DNA of 64,000 nt from Cantharellus purpuraceus (taxonomy: Eukaryota > Basidiomycota > Agaricomycetes > Cantharellales > Hydnaceae): the NCBI GenBank assembly GCA_025174535.1, contig JALBUN010000023.1:806001-870000 (forward strand), written 5' to 3'. The notes beneath the pieces were generated by a model. The model was given only the letters and a program-made list of their open reading frames with translations. It made no database searches and was not told the origin of the DNA. Positions 33,060-45,439 of this stretch are shown one piece after another; the stretch's first letter is position 1, and the number at the start of each line of letters is the position of its first letter. Position numbers and translations under genes: made by a program.

Positions 33060-33911
33060 ATGAATGCGTACCCCTCCATTTCTCTACCTCGTAGTTCCAG
33101 TTCGACAAACAAACCTCAGTCGTCTGCTACCTCAAATGAAGGAAACGGCAGCGTCACCAAGCGGTGAGTAGTCAGGTCAAATGCATCGCATTATACTCTT
33201 ACCTTCAATTATTTAGACTGGGGAATGAGCTAATGACCCTAATGGTGCGTATAATACACACGAGCTCGCTTTTAATGCTCACACACGCATAGATGTCTTC
33301 TTCACCTGGAATTGTTCGTTCTCGGCATTGAAATAACCACGACGGATGCTAACTTCTTTACAGTCGGCGTTTCCGAAGACTGATGCGAATCTTTTTGAGT
33401 GGGTTGGAACCATTGAAGGCCCAGCTGGGACAGTATGTCTACCTCTCTTCCTCAACCACCTTATCTCATCATTTTCATCAGTACTACCACAACCTCACCT
33501 TCAAAATTCTGATATCGTTTCCACCTAATTACCCTTACATCGCACCAATGATCAAGTTTGACCCCAGTACTCCGTGTTTCCACCCCAACTTTGATCTACA
33601 GGGCAACATCTGCCTGGACATTTTACAAGACAAATGGAGTGCCGTATACAGCGTACATACAATTCTGTTAAGTCTACAGAGTCTGCTTGGCGGTGAGCAC
33701 GGTACTACAATCTATATCAAGCGTCAATTTAGTCACACCACGTCTAGAGCCCAACAACTCCTCGCCACTCAATACAGAGGCCGCCTCGCTGTGGGATCAA
33801 CCAAATGGTATATATGATACCTCGTTAACTTAGGCCAACTATTGATACCCCTTAGACTTCAAAGTACAGTTGATGCGCCACTACCGTCCAATCGTGGATA
33901 AGTCTTCGTAG
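33060..33911 (+). CDS. UBE2C: ubiquitin-conjugating enzyme E2 C (UbcH10/Ubc11-like)
   Basis: Cell-cycle E2 that works with the anaphase-promoting complex. Seven exons join to about 180 residues. An unstructured N-terminal extension ([20 protein letters not shown]) precedes [18 protein letters not shown] and [20 protein letters not shown], the typical UBE2C start. The core contains [32 protein letters not shown] with the catalytic Cys, [20 protein letters not shown], and [20 protein letters not shown]. Human UBE2C has the same order with [20 protein letters not shown]. Ends [17 protein letters not shown] did not identify a separate D-box. Confidence 0.93.
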
Positions 33912-34282
33912 ATGCCTTCTATATCGCCGCTTTGGGACATTAAGTCTGGCAAGTCCACGTCCCTGTATATATTGATACCGCCTTCCACCTCTTCTGCGAC
34001 TCCATAGCACCTCTTGTTTCATTGTGTCTCCTCCTGCCCTCTGCAGGCCACATCATATGTATGCTCACCGGATACACTTGTTTTTGTTGCCAACTTTGAG
34101 GTCGCGGGTGTCTGATATGCGGCAAAATAGCACTTGCGTTATGTACGTCACTGTTGGCACCCCTGCTGAACCATTGGACTAGCAGTACTTATTAGCTTGA
34201 GTGAAGCTTGATTGCCGGCGCTTGAGGTTTTGCAGTCACACCTCTCTACCACTCCCTTCTCTTGCAGAAGGGGCGTATTTGA
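33912..34282. other. intergenic between UBE2C and NUC1
   Basis: No coding signal; 3' flank and promoter. Confidence 0.5.
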
Positions 34283-35641
34283 ATGCCGAGCACAGCTATT
34301 GTTCATGCAGCTGTCTTCACTGTGGGTGCCGTCATCGGCGCAGGTGCAGCGGCCACCATCACCCATAGACGGCAGCAGCACCTCGTTTCGCCTCCGACGT
34401 CTATAATCACTCCCGCTGTGAAGTTGCAGAAAACAGGCGCGGGAACCGTTCAAGGTATTCTCGGGGACGATGTTCTCAAGTATGGGAACCCCGGTGAGTA
34501 GTTTGTTTTCCTGTTTCGAAGCGTAGTATGACTAAATATTTTCGGTGCTTGATACAGGTCCTATTGCAGACCTGCTGACTCGCAGAGCCTATGTCGCGGG
34601 ATACGACAGGCGGCTGCGCCATCCAGCCTGGGTTGGTCCTTATTCCTTAGCGTGACAGTCTGCACATGACTTACAGCGCAATCTCTGAAGACTGCCGAAC
34701 ACTTGACGCGTGCGTCCCTTGGACATTCTGGGCAGTCGCATTCAGAGGAAGGCGGAGATCGTTCCAAGTCAAATTTCACAGAGGATGAGGGACTCCCTGT
34801 CCCCTTCCGGGCGCTTCTATCCGATTATTTTAGAAGTGGATATGATAGAGGTCATATGTGAGCGCGTTGACCTCGAGTTGTCAGTAAGTATGCAATGACC
34901 ACGCTAGGGTCCCAGCGGCAGACGCCAAGCAATCTCAGGTATGATCATCTCCATGTGTTTTGCCAGCCTCAGCCCACCACTATATATGCAGGAAGCCATG
35001 GATGAGACATTCATTTTATCTAACATTGCACCGCAAGTAGGCAATGGCTTCAACCGACACTGTGAGCTAGCAAGCACCTCTTCAGCTGTAGGATCTCATA
35101 ATTGACAACAAAGATTGGGCGCATTTGGAGCGTTGGTGCCGAGACCTCACTTTATCATTTACGGACGTCTACATATTCACCATCCCATTATACCTTCCCA
35201 AGATGGATACGGACGGCAAATGGAGGGTTGTATGTCTGTCTAAGCCTTTGTTTTCTACTATGTTGCTAATCAGGTACATAGAAATACGAGGTGATTGGAA
35301 AACCACCCAACGTAGCCGTACCGACACATTTTGCCAAAGTAGTGCTCACGTCTCGCCCGGAATCCCCGAGCACACCACATATCCCGGAAGTATCTACAGG
35401 CGCATTCGTACTTCCCAACGCATCGATACCAGACGATACACCTTTACAAAGCTTTATCGTGCCTGTGGAAGCAGTTGAAAAGGCCGCAGGACTACAACTC
35501 TTCGCCGAAGGTGTAAAGAAAGCGTCTAGACATATTTGCCAGTCGGCAACGTGTCAACTAGAAGTGAGGCGGTTCGACGACGCGCAGAAACAGGTAGGAA
35601 AGGATACAAAGGTCAAGGCCATTGCGGCGCCAAAATCATGA
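34283..35641 (+). CDS. NUC1: mitochondrial nuclease NUC1 (endonuclease G)
   Basis: DNA/RNA non-specific endonuclease of the mitochondrial inner membrane or intermembrane space. The N-terminus (AAVFTVGAVIGAGAAATITH then RRQQ) is a membrane anchor and targeting segment as in yeast Nuc1. After GDDVLKYGNPG comes LLTRRAYVAGYDRRLRHPAW. The active-site motif is YDRGHMVPAADAKQSQEAM with the catalytic His. Next are DETFILSNIAPQVGNGFNRH (Asn metal ligand region) and YWAHLERWCRDL. IPLYLPKMDTDGKWRV, spliced to KYEVIGKPPNVAVPTHFAK, matches the Nuc1 order. Eight exons, about 310 residues. Its stop codon is only 45 bp from the convergent mL46 stop, so the transcripts likely overlap. Confidence 0.93.
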
Positions 35642-35686
35642 GTTGTATCATTTGCAATTTTTGTCTTTTGCGTCATCTGCTACGTC

Positions 35687-36786
35687 TTAGAAATCTGACA
35701 GGATATCTTGAATATTAGTCCAGTAGTCTGGGGTAACAGCCTGCTTGATCTCTCTTTTTGTGAGCCAAGCAAAATCGGCGAGGGATGCAGCGGAAGGATC
35801 GACCTGGCCAGCCAGAATATGAGCTTTGAAAATAAAGGTCTGCGGTGGGAATCATTAAACGAGGACGTAGGTGTTTGGCTATGAACCAACCTTGCGCACT
35901 GCAAGTTGTGTTGATGAACTCATGACTAGTGGTAAACTCTCGTCCATGAAGCCAATGGGACGACGCCCCACTATCCAAGCATCAAGGTTTACTCCACACT
36001 CGGCGTATAATTCTCGTAAAGCAGTCTGAACAAGGGCTGAGTAAGACTAAACCGATAAGAGAATTATAAAACCCTTACCTCATGTAGAAGCTCTTGGCCT
36101 TGTGTATCCACGGTCCCTCCTGGAAGCCTCCAATCGTCGCGTCCTTTGCTTTTCTTGATCAATAAATAGAGGTTGCGATGTCCCTTACGATCTAGGCTCT
36201 TTACATTCCCCTTCTCGTCAGCTTCAGTCCTCCGAGGCATAATAACTTCTTCCTCCTCTTTCACCATCAGTGATAGAGCACTATTTGGCTTTTTCCCTTG
36301 CCCTTTCCCTTTACGCCCAGAAGGTCGCTTTTGCGCTCCGCGTCGTCTCCCCCAATTGAACGCCTCCATCTCTCGCCGACGTTCTTCGCGTCTAAATTGC
36401 TTTTCCAAGATAGATCCAGGTTTGAAGTAAAATTGGCTTGGAAATGGATTGAACAATGCGCGGGCAATATTGGCGTTGTATTCATAGTATGCGGCTTCGA
36501 ACAGAGTTGGGGGGTGTGACAGAGTTGGGGATCGATTCAGAAGGATAGCTGTTTGAATGCGGTATTGTGGTGGCTTTTCAGATGTCATTAGCTGACTCGG
36601 AGGAGACTCTTCCTCGGGGAATGTGCCAGAGGTCAGTCTGCGTTCGGGAGGACGATGGAGATGCCCTGATAACATTTTGATTATTCTGAAGGAAAGGAAT
36701 AGAATTGTTGCCTTACATTGCCTCGAGGCATGACCGCAAGCTTTGATTGAAGTCGCCAGTAGCGACGATGAAGCTTTGCTGGTCAT
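35687..36786 (-). CDS. MRPL17: mitochondrial ribosomal protein mL46 (Mrpl17)
   Basis: Large-subunit mitoribosomal protein with a Nudix-like fold. Four exons, about 320 residues. Exon 1 is a targeting peptide rich in Ser/Lys/Arg without acids. Exon 2 reads YRIQTAILLNRSPTLSHPP, FEAAYYEYNANIARALF, then a Lys-rich insert, then GHRNLYLLIKKSKGRDDWRL and PGGTVDTQGQELLHE. Exon 3 continues TALRELYAECGVNLDAWIVG, where the Nudix box is degenerate as in the family. Exon 4 has TFIFKAHILAGQ, FAWLTKREIKQAV and TPDYWTNIQDILSDF. It shares an 83-bp divergent promoter with VMA13. Confidence 0.9.
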
Positions 36787-36869
36787 TTTACTTCAAGTCG
36801 AAAGAAATTGGTCGGAGTTTCAAACACGTGAACGCTAGGAGTAGCTGAAGTTACATTAAAATCGTTGTC
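36787..36869. promoter_or_regulatory. 83-bp bidirectional promoter mL46/VMA13
   Basis: Both start codons flank this short gap, which includes a CACGTG E-box at 36826-36831. Two transcripts must start within or very near it. Confidence 0.6.
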
Positions 36870-38684
36870 ATGTCTCTGTCATTGGTGTCAAACCCATATC
36901 TCGACGAAGCATCTGCAAAGATTCGCTCGAAGCCGGTGCCATGGGAGGTGATTTACGCTCTTCATGGACTCGCGCTTTGCGCTCAACTTCAGACAGGGCT
37001 ACCAACGCGCTGGCCTCTTGACCCCTGAAGAATTGACCTTGATAAAGCGCGTAGATCGTCAACCGCGTGGAAAGGTTGAATCAATTCTTGTTACATCTGG
37101 ACAAACCTATGCCCAACTTTACCTGAAACTCTTGAAGAAGCTTGCGAGGGTCGACACGCTGCAATGGTTGCTGGTTGTCATCACCGACTCACTCGCAGGT
37201 ATCTTGCTTGTAGACCTGTACTCTGGCTTACACTGATTGCCGAAATCGACTAGACCATGAAGAACGACTACCTCTGTTTACAAAGGCGGTAGAATGGGAC
37301 CCCGAACTACCATATGCTCCCTTACTGCGGTTCGCATTCTTTCTCACAGCTTGGTCGACATTGATTTATTGATGTCCTGTACTCAGTGCACTTGATACTA
37401 ATGACGAATTCACACAGCTTAAAGCTTCTCAAATCCTCACTGTCCTCCTCTCTTCTGAGCCTTCCCCACTGCCGCACGAGATTCTCACACCTTTCCTCAA
37501 TACCCTTACTTCCATCATCTTGACATCAAACAGTACGACAGTCAATAGACGAGACGTTGCCGTGCAATGCCTCGAGTCGTTGCTCACCCGGCCAGAGGTG
37601 CGGTCGGCCGTATGGGAAAAGCCTAAAATACTGTCTGGGTCAGTACAGTACTCTCTCGGGAAGGTTTTTCTTAACCGTATGCCATCAGGTTGGTAGACAT
37701 CCTCAAATCGAATCCTGGGCCTCAAATGTCGTATCAAATAGGCTTCTGCTTCTGGTTGATTTCATTTGAGCCGCGGGTGGCTGAAAACATCAACGCGTCA
37801 GTCGTATGTTGTTATGTATGAGTGGCCTGCGTTGAGCTTCTTCATTTATAGCAAGTACGACATCATACCTGTTCTCACAGAAATAGCTCAGTCTGCCGTC
37901 AAGGAAAAAGTCATTCGCGTGGTAGTTGCCACATTTCGTGTGAGTATCAGATTAGATGCAGCGTTCCTCATATTTTGCCATCCGACTCAAAATAGGCCAT
38001 GGACAGAATCTCGTGTCTAAAGCGCCTGCTCAGAATTTGTCGGCCATGTTTGTTGTCAAGTTACTTCCCTTTGTTCGAAATCTATCTTCCCGTAAATGGT
38101 CCGACGATGAGATCATCGAAGACGTCCAGTATCTCAACGATGAACTCAGTGCTCATTTCCAGAATCTCACGTCAGAATTGCAATTTTCTTGTTGCGATCA
38201 TTGCAGCCACCCTGACTCATTTTGCAGGACATACGACGAGTACACATCAGAGCTATCTTCTGGTCACCTTCTTTGGTCACCTGTACACAACTCAGAGACT
38301 TTCTGGAGAGAAAATGCTATGAAGCTTAATGAGAAAGATTATCAGCAGTTAAAGTTAGTCTATATTCTTTTCTGTCTTGATGTAGGATCAATTTACCATG
38401 CTTATTACAGGGCACTTGTGAGGCTTTTAAACGAATCGAGAGATCCAGTAGTATTAGCTGTTGCAGCTCACGACGTGGGTCAATATGTTAAGCATTGTGA
38501 TCGAGGAAAACAGTTCGTATTACCCATAATAGCTGTTGCCTCTCTAAGACATCTCTGTAGGGTTATTGAAGACCTTGGGGCGAAGCGACGAGTCATGGAA
38601 TTGATGGGCCATGACAATCCGGATGTACGATATCAGGCAATTATTTCCGTGCAGCGGCTGGTCAGCCATCCTTGGAAGAGATGA
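36870..38684 (+). CDS. VMA13: V-ATPase subunit H
   Basis: Regulatory V1 subunit that couples the vacuolar proton pump and stops unproductive ATP hydrolysis when V1 is free. Multi-exon, about 440 residues of HEAT/ARM-like helices. It begins MSLSLVSNPYLDEASAKIRS, then YQRAGLLTPEELTLIKRVD, ARVDTLQWLLVVITDSLADH, DVAVQCLESLLTRPEVRSAV and MSYQIGFCFWLISFEPRVAE. Near the end are the conserved LLWSPVHNSETFWRENAMKL, DPVVLAVAAHDVGQYVKHCD, and VIEDLGAKRRVMELMGHDN with VRYQAIISVQRLV. The last intron (38513-38560, 48 bp) is a multiple of three without stops, so its loss is inferred from the family sequence RGK(Q)VIE. It converges with TRAPPC13, 145 bp apart. Confidence 0.92.
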
Positions 38685-38829
38685 AGTTGTGTATATTACG
38701 GTTGCGATACCTTTTATGACTGCTATTCTACCCCAGAACGATCCTTATCTTGTTACTATATTCACAATGCAGCTAGCATATATAGTTTCTATCTGGCTAC
38801 ACAGTCCAATGCTGAATGCGGGCCCGATA

Positions 38830-40989
38830 TCAACCAGTAATCCAGACCTCCCCCATCACGTCCCATTCGCGTAGGACTTTAGCTTCCGCGGCCATGTGGG
38901 AAATAAGAATCAAGTTATCTCGACCACTTGTTTCTTCGACCTCTCGATCCTCGATCAGTAACACACGTAGTCCGCCCACGTTCGCGAGCCCTCTCCGCAT
39001 TGGCACGAATGTGCACTCAAATTCGCGAATCGCCTCTGCCCCGGAACGGACATCTGAGACTTCGGGTATGGACGCGTCAGTCTGTGATCGCGTCAATTGG
39101 AAGGGTGGAAGAGATAAGACAGAACCGCCTAATGGCAGGACGCTTTGCGATTTGATGGAGGAGGAAAATGGTGGAGGCAGTCGAATAAGACTCTGCCGTG
39201 TTGGCATTATCGTGGAATGTGGATGACTTTCGGCATCAGGGAGTCGCGCAACAGGGTCTGTGCGCTCTCCATTCTGGTGGGAGAGGGGAGATTCCACATA
39301 AGTCTGAGCTAAACCAAAGTTGAAAATGCCACGTTTTGGCGACATGGTAGGTGAGGCACTGTCAAGGGGTTCTGCATCTCGTTGAGCAGTGCGGTTGGTG
39401 AGGGATTTAGGACTCCATATATCCAAAGAGTGTCGGGGAGAGGTGTTGACAGGATGCGGTGACAAGGTACGTATAGGCGGCACCGGAAGAGTTCGGGGAG
39501 GCTGCAGGTGCTGGATCATAAGGTGTACCAGTCGTGTTTTTCCCGGTGCCGGCAACAACGCAGACAATGTGAGCTCAAATATGACTTTGAAGGGTTGCTC
39601 GAGGGGGACGTGCGAGTGGGGAATAGAACGCACGACCAAGTCTACTTCAAGGTCCACAAGGACCGGGAGGACAGAGGAAGGGGGCACGATTGACGCTGGT
39701 GACTGAGGTCGACCGATTTGTTGTGACGGAGGGCGAGGCTTAAACGGCGCCGGCGATCCAGGGGGTGTCGTGGGGCGGGAGATCACTTGTTGGGGAGAAT
39801 GTGGGCGGGTATGTTGAAGGTGGGGAGGAATTGCTGAAGGTGGGGCATGGGCCGCAGTGATAGGGATACGACGCGAAAGGAGCTTGAAGAAGGGGTTACA
39901 TTGCAAGCACATATTTGAATGCACCCTCACTCACAGATGTCAACAAGCGGCCAGGTTCACCAAAAGAAGACCGCCAAGACAGATCCAGCCGTCCCAGCGG
40001 GATTATTGTCCCGGCAGGATGAACCACTGGAAAAGATGGTACAGCTATTGGAGTAAGGATGTAGACGTACTGCCGTACATCTTGTGGTTGCATGATTGCG
40101 AGGGAACCTGAGAACAAGTCTGTGCCATCTTTATGCGAGACATTGCCATCAATTACTTCCCAGCCATCCACACATTCGAAACGTATGCGCTCAAACCACA
40201 TTGGATACTGTGTCAAATTCTGAATATGCACCTCAAGAAAGACCTTCTCCCTCTCAGCCCTAGAAAGCAAGGCTGTTGGCGAGCGGGGGACATGTACTTT
40301 CGTCTTCACATTAAGGGGATTGGTGACCTACCACCCAAATTAAAAGAGGTAGCAGAAAAGCATTCGAGGTTGTGCGAACTCACGGCAAATTTATAATATT
40401 TGCGGAATGTTTGCAACGATGGATCTACAGAATCTTCTGCCGGACCTGGTGGGGTGCGCACAGATGAAGGCAAACGATATGATACGTAGCATGCTAGAAC
40501 GTGCTGTCCGAGCTCCTTCATCTCGTGACTGACAAGGACTTCCAGCACATCAGCGGTGCCCAACCGCTGTTCGGGACCGCCAACTTCGGCCAGGAGCACT
40601 TTATTGGTTGCGGTCTGCATTTCTATCCGTAGTGACACACCCTCTACTTCCATGGCCGCTTCGTTATTCACGCAAAGGCAGCTGGTAAATGTCTCGCCAA
40701 GCTGAATGGCGCCGAATGTTGAGGGTAAGGTGAGAAGTTGCGAAGCGTGAGTGAGATCCCGCAAGGTCTTGGGGTGACCTGTAAGAGGCTCCTTTTCCTG
40801 CAATGAAAGGAGAGATTCCGTTGCATGGGCAGAGAGCGCCTTCGAGCTGGTGAAGAAGGGTTGCCACGAACTGGCCAATGCGGGACGCTGTATGTTGAAC
40901 AATTACACAAATTCGACATAACAAAAGTTACTGGCACCGACCGACACACGCATGACTTTTAATGATAAAAGGTGGCCAGGAGCGTCCAT
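38830..40989 (-). CDS. TRAPPC13: TRAPPC13-like TRAPP complex subunit (DUF974)
   Basis: Subunit or associate of the TRAPP vesicle-tethering complexes at the Golgi. The short exon 1 (MDAPGHLLSLKVMRVS) joins RPALASSWQPFFTSS, which fits the family start xLLxLKVMRLxxPxL. Later segments are LPSTFGAIQLGETFTSCLCV, EGVSLRIEMQT, KELGQHVLACYVSY and FRKYYKFAVTNPLNVKTKV, then LEVHIQNLTQYPMWFERIRF and GRLDLSWRSSFGEPGRLLTS. The last exon is long: a Pro-rich spacer (APPSAIPPHLQHTRPHSPQQ) inside the family region, a beta-type segment (EQPFKVIFELTLSALLP), a Ser/Pro-rich insert, then EFECTFVPMRRGLANVGGLR. Extra low-complexity inserts make it longer than animal TRAPPC13. Confidence 0.87.
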
Positions 40990-41710
40990 CCTTGCACAAC
41001 CTACGGGCACGTCGTGGCCCTCTGTGGGGTGTTGTGGACGCGACAGTGAAACTTACGACTTCTCCTTCCTCCATGGAGCGCAAGTGGAGAATTCACATCA
41101 CTAGCGAGTTGTTTTAGGCGTCATATGTCCTTGAAGCAAGGAGCTCTGCTCTGGGAACTTCGTCTTTCTTCCAGGCATGGTCCCAGCTGTGGTGCCGTGA
41201 TTCATCTGGCTAATCCTCACTGCCAGGGTTGAATGCGGATAGCGCGTCTCCATCTATTTCCACCCATGATTGTATATCCATCCTGCAAAGTACAGCTAAC
41301 GATACTCCACACGGTTCTAGAACAGATACTTGGTCTAAACATAAAAATACCTTTTAAAGCAATTACGTGACTGCATAAACTGCAAGTATTTTAAAAGGCC
41401 CTGGGTGAGAGATAAAGTTAGTAAGGCCGGCAATGTCGATCTAGTCTTGAATGAATAATCTGAACGAGTCCATTATCAACTTGGGTTTATGTACGTCGTG
41501 AAAGATGACTTTGCTGATATCTACTTGATTGCTAGGTCTTTGCAGTGTTTGTTTTGGAGTTCACTCAGGACCCAGGACAGGTGAACTAGACTTGAAAGTT
41601 ACCATACTTATACCCACCCTTGCACGTAAGTTGCATACAGTCAATGGATAATAGCAATCTAAACACGGTGAGTCGTCATGTCATCACTACCTATTCCTCT
41701 GTTGCCAACT
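40990..41710. other. intergenic between TRAPPC13 start and DLD1 stop
   Basis: Promoter of TRAPPC13 and 3' flank of DLD1. No coding signal; short AT-rich tracts only. Confidence 0.5.
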
Positions 41711-44211
41711 TTATTTTACCCGGGTGTGTGGTGCATCGTCATCATCAGGATACAGCTAGAGCGCACGTTGAGATAAACAGTCGTGAAATATATGTGATAT
41801 TTTACCTTCCCCGGGTTAAATAATGCCATCGGGTCGATTGTCCGTTTGATAGCTTTCATGAGTTTGACCGTACCTATACCTAATTCTGGAACCAAAAATT
41901 CCTTCTTACCAACCCCAACTCCATGTTCTCCCGTGCCTGTATATAGTGTATGAGGCGTATAGAACGCGAAGATTATGTCGCTTTATATAGCTCACATGTG
42001 CCATCCAGTGCAATAGCACGATGAACCATCCGGTGCACAGCGTCACGGATGGCAGGTAGCTCTTCCTCAGAGCGGAACATTAAGAGCGCATGGAAGTTCC
42101 CTACATGTCATCTTAACTAATCTGAGCAGGATGGAATTTGAGTACTCTACCATCGCCAACGTGTCCCACAATCGTAGACTGAATACTGGACTTTGCCAAA
42201 TCCTTCTTTGTCTCATAGACTAGCGTAGGCAGGTTGGACACAGGCACGCTATTCTACGTTTTATGATTGTGATATACAGCAAAAGAGGGTAACGCCTACC
42301 ATACATCAGTTGTCCAAATGTGCGAGCCTGGCACGGACGCTTGCGCAGAGTATAAGGCAAGCTTCCTATTGGACCACAAGTCTTCGGCTTGCTTCTTGTC
42401 CTTTGCAAAGGTGAATTGGGTGCTCCCGTGCTTCTTAAGGATGGCCTGTAGAGACTTTGCGACTTCTTGTGTCGCATCCGGAGAGCCCTGGATCTTAAAT
42501 AAAAGTGTGTCCCGAACGGGAAGTTTGATGCTAATTCCTCCACAGTCATTTATGGCTTGGACCATTTTGTCGTCCAACAATTCCACACATTCTTGGGCTA
42601 CTGATGAATAGAAGCCTAATTCGCTCAGAAGGCGACTCACGAATACGCGAACCATTGGGACTCTTCAGTATTTCTTCTACTGCACTACATGCCCGTGCAA
42701 CATCAGGAAATTGCGCCACTGCCACCGCTGTCGGTAGCTTGGGAACTAAACGAATTGTGGCTAGCGGGAGAAACATCAGCACGCCCCAGGTACAGCTTAT
42801 AATCTAATACCTTCGGTCACAATCCCTAATGTGCCTTCTGCACCAACGAACAGTTTGGTCACATCGAAGCCTGCTGCAGATTTGCGCGCCCGCTGTCGCG
42901 TCTTTATGACTTCTCCAGATGGAAGGACAACAGTCTGGATGAAACAGTGTCAAATATTCAACCTTCATTAGAAGATATCACAGGACTATAAGCATACGAG
43001 GTTGAGAAACAATTCGCCTTTTGCGGTCCCATATCTCACAGCATTTGCTGTTCGGTACGGTTGTAAAGAAGTAACCTTAAAATATTGAAAACATACTTCC
43101 ACTGCAACCCGTTGCAATCATCCCGCCTGAAAGTTGCGTTGATCAAACTCGAGACACAAAGAACACCCATATTGTTTACCTATTGTAGCCCCTGGTCCTG
43201 GATCTAGCTAAAGCGCAACAGTCAGTAATGCTAACGAACCGTGGAAGGCCCACAATCTCACCGGGAAGAACAGAGGAATTCCTCTTTGCTCAAGCATGTC
43301 ATTGATGTCCTCCCACTTGACTCCAGCCTGGCAAACAAGGTCAGAATCCGCCGCTGTCCTTACAGTTAGAAGTAGGCTGGCCAGGCGAGGAATTACTGAC
43401 TATGAATATCCAATATTCTGTCCATGCCTGAGTTGCAATTAGTACAAAAACGATAACAGAGTTGCTTTCGACAAGGACTCACCTGATAAGTCGATGCATA
43501 TACTCCCATAAGGGGACTACGTCATGAAAGTTTCACGTCAAGAATTCAGATTATGTAGATCATTTTTTAAAACGCACTCCTCCAAAATGACCTTCCAAAC
43601 TGGTTCCACCAGCGTAGGCCGTCACTGGGATTCTATACTTTCTGGAAATCTTGACAACTTTCACGACATCCTCTGTGCTCTTCACGCGAGCGATGATAGA
43701 GTGAGGTGAAGAAGGGTGATACCTAGGGGCATTGAATATGATACCAATTTTCTGCCCCAGGCAGATGTCCTTACGAATTGTCTGACGATCCATACAAAGA
43801 CAATTCATCCTTGTCAGAGGAAACAGCACCATCGGAGAGTGCTGCACGTAGTTCTCTTTCCGCAAATGTTATCTCGCCTGCTGAGCCGTAGGACACCTCC
43901 TTGGTGTGTTCTCGCTTCCCGTCCGACGCGATTGTTGCACGCGCGAATCCATATCCGAGCATGCCACTCACGATGACAAGAAGAGCGACATATGGAGGCG
44001 CAAAGGTGCGAGTACCACTAGCTAACCCGGTGTAACAACGTCGTGGATTAGATGGGAAATGATGTGGGAGGCAAGTGTTCTGCCTAGTCCTCACCGGCAG
44101 GAAAGGACTGGCTGCCAACCATAATCCCCCAATGCTGACCGGCTTCAGGCTATGCGCATTTGACACACGAGAAGATAGCTTCAGATTGTGTAGTCCTAAT
44201 GGCTTGAGCAT
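41711..44211 (-). CDS. DLD1: D-lactate dehydrogenase (cytochrome), mitochondrial
   Basis: FAD enzyme that oxidises D-lactate to pyruvate and passes electrons to cytochrome c. Multi-exon, about 580 residues. The N-terminus has a basic targeting peptide and a membrane segment ([17 protein letters not shown]) near residue 80, as in inner-membrane Dld1. The FAD domain has [56 protein letters not shown] and [20 protein letters not shown]. It continues [20 protein letters not shown] and [20 protein letters not shown]. The C-terminal part includes [18 protein letters not shown] and [14 protein letters not shown] (metal site) and [15 protein letters not shown]. The last exon gives [14 protein letters not shown]. 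The frame is intact once introns are removed. Confidence 0.93.
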
Positions 44212-44320
44212 GTCAGACTATTTAACATTACGGGGTCGACCGCAAAAGGATGTTGTATATATTCGCACGCTCGGCCCACGCATCTACTAGTGTATGTGAT
44301 GGTACCTAACTATGAACGAT

Positions 44321-45332
44321 TCATAAAAGAATGGCGAAATTGTTCCTGCCTCCACCTCCATTCAATACATCTTTCTTTGTGAATAGTTTGCGTGACTCCA
44401 CACTCCAGCTGCTAGGGGTGCTGCTGATTTTGTGATATAACCAATATGCCATCTTGCCGCCACTCTTCCATCTCTCCTTCAACAAGGTGAACCCAAGAAC
44501 CGACATGATATTCTTCAGATGATCGAAATTTAGATATCGGGAGTTGGCCACGCAAGGCAATGGGAGCTAGCCAATTGTATGTCGTTTCAGCGAAAGAAAG
44601 CTTAAAAAGCGAAACTATATTGCGTACAACAAGAAATAAATATCCATCGTCACGCAAAAAGTCATGTGCAAGAGCCAACATCTTCCCTACGATTACTTCG
44701 GCTCAGAACAGTCACACGCAGACCATAGTGGCGCGAAGCTTCGCACCTCGACCGTGGGCGTTTGGCACAAAGTTAAGGACGAGAGACAGGCTAATGGCAT
44801 CCCATTGACCACGATGCGCGTGCGCGTCCATTATTAGAAAGTCTTGTTCGTGGATTAAAGGGTGCCGGGAGCGCAGGTCGACTGGCATGCAGTCGATCCA
44901 GCTTGCGTGAGAGGCATAATTGTCGTGTTTCAGAGCACCGACCTCAAGCAATCTAAAAGCGATTAAACATAGCTTAACGTATCGAACTAGAGCCTAACTC
45001 TACCTGAATCTGTTCTGTTTACCTTCCCACTTCTTCTTGAGATCTTTCTCAAGCATCCATTCTATCAACACTTTGTGGCTTCCACCCCCTCTTTCCTCAC
45101 TTTGCCCTCGTTCAGAGATCAGTTGATACGTTTCCAATCCTCCCAGGTTAATTATCTCATTCTCGATGTCGATGAGCTCATGAGACGTCGAGCTTGACCC
45201 AGCAGCCAAATGCTCTCGTCTTTTGAGCAAGGTGTGGAACCGTCGAATGAGATTATGACCAGAGAGCGTCTTCTGAGTGCGGTCAAAAGTGGGGCTGGTC
45301 ACTGGTTGTTTCCTCTTGCGAGACTTAGCCAT
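44321..45332 (-). CDS. BMT2: 25S rRNA adenine-N1 methyltransferase Bmt2-like
   Basis: S-adenosylmethionine-dependent nucleolar enzyme; yeast Bmt2 makes m1A in 25S rRNA. Four exons, about 300 residues. Basic N-terminus MAKSRKRKQPVTSP. Then HELIDIENEIINLGGLETYQ, RLLEVGALKHDNYASHASWI and MPVDLRSRHPLIHEQDFLIM. The conserved WDAISLSLVLNFVPNAHGRG follows, then LALAHDFLRDDGYLFLV spliced to LPLPCVANSRYLNFDHL. It ends FTLLKERWKSGGKMAYWLYH plus a Lys/Gly-rich tail. The third intron uses donor GTACGC; this choice restores LFLVLPLPC, the family order. Confidence 0.88.
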
Positions 45333-45439
45333 GGTTCGGCATGCCTCTATGGATCGTTGTGGACGGGATTCTCATTGACTCGTCAGTCTACCGTCAGTCG
45401 GTACATAATGAGCTGAACGTTGCTTCCACATCATCACCC

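Noticed and set aside
45341..45439. Upstream in-frame ATG for YME2
   Set aside because: It gives an acidic start unlike a targeting peptide and lies only 8 bp from the BMT2 start codon; kept as an alternative only.
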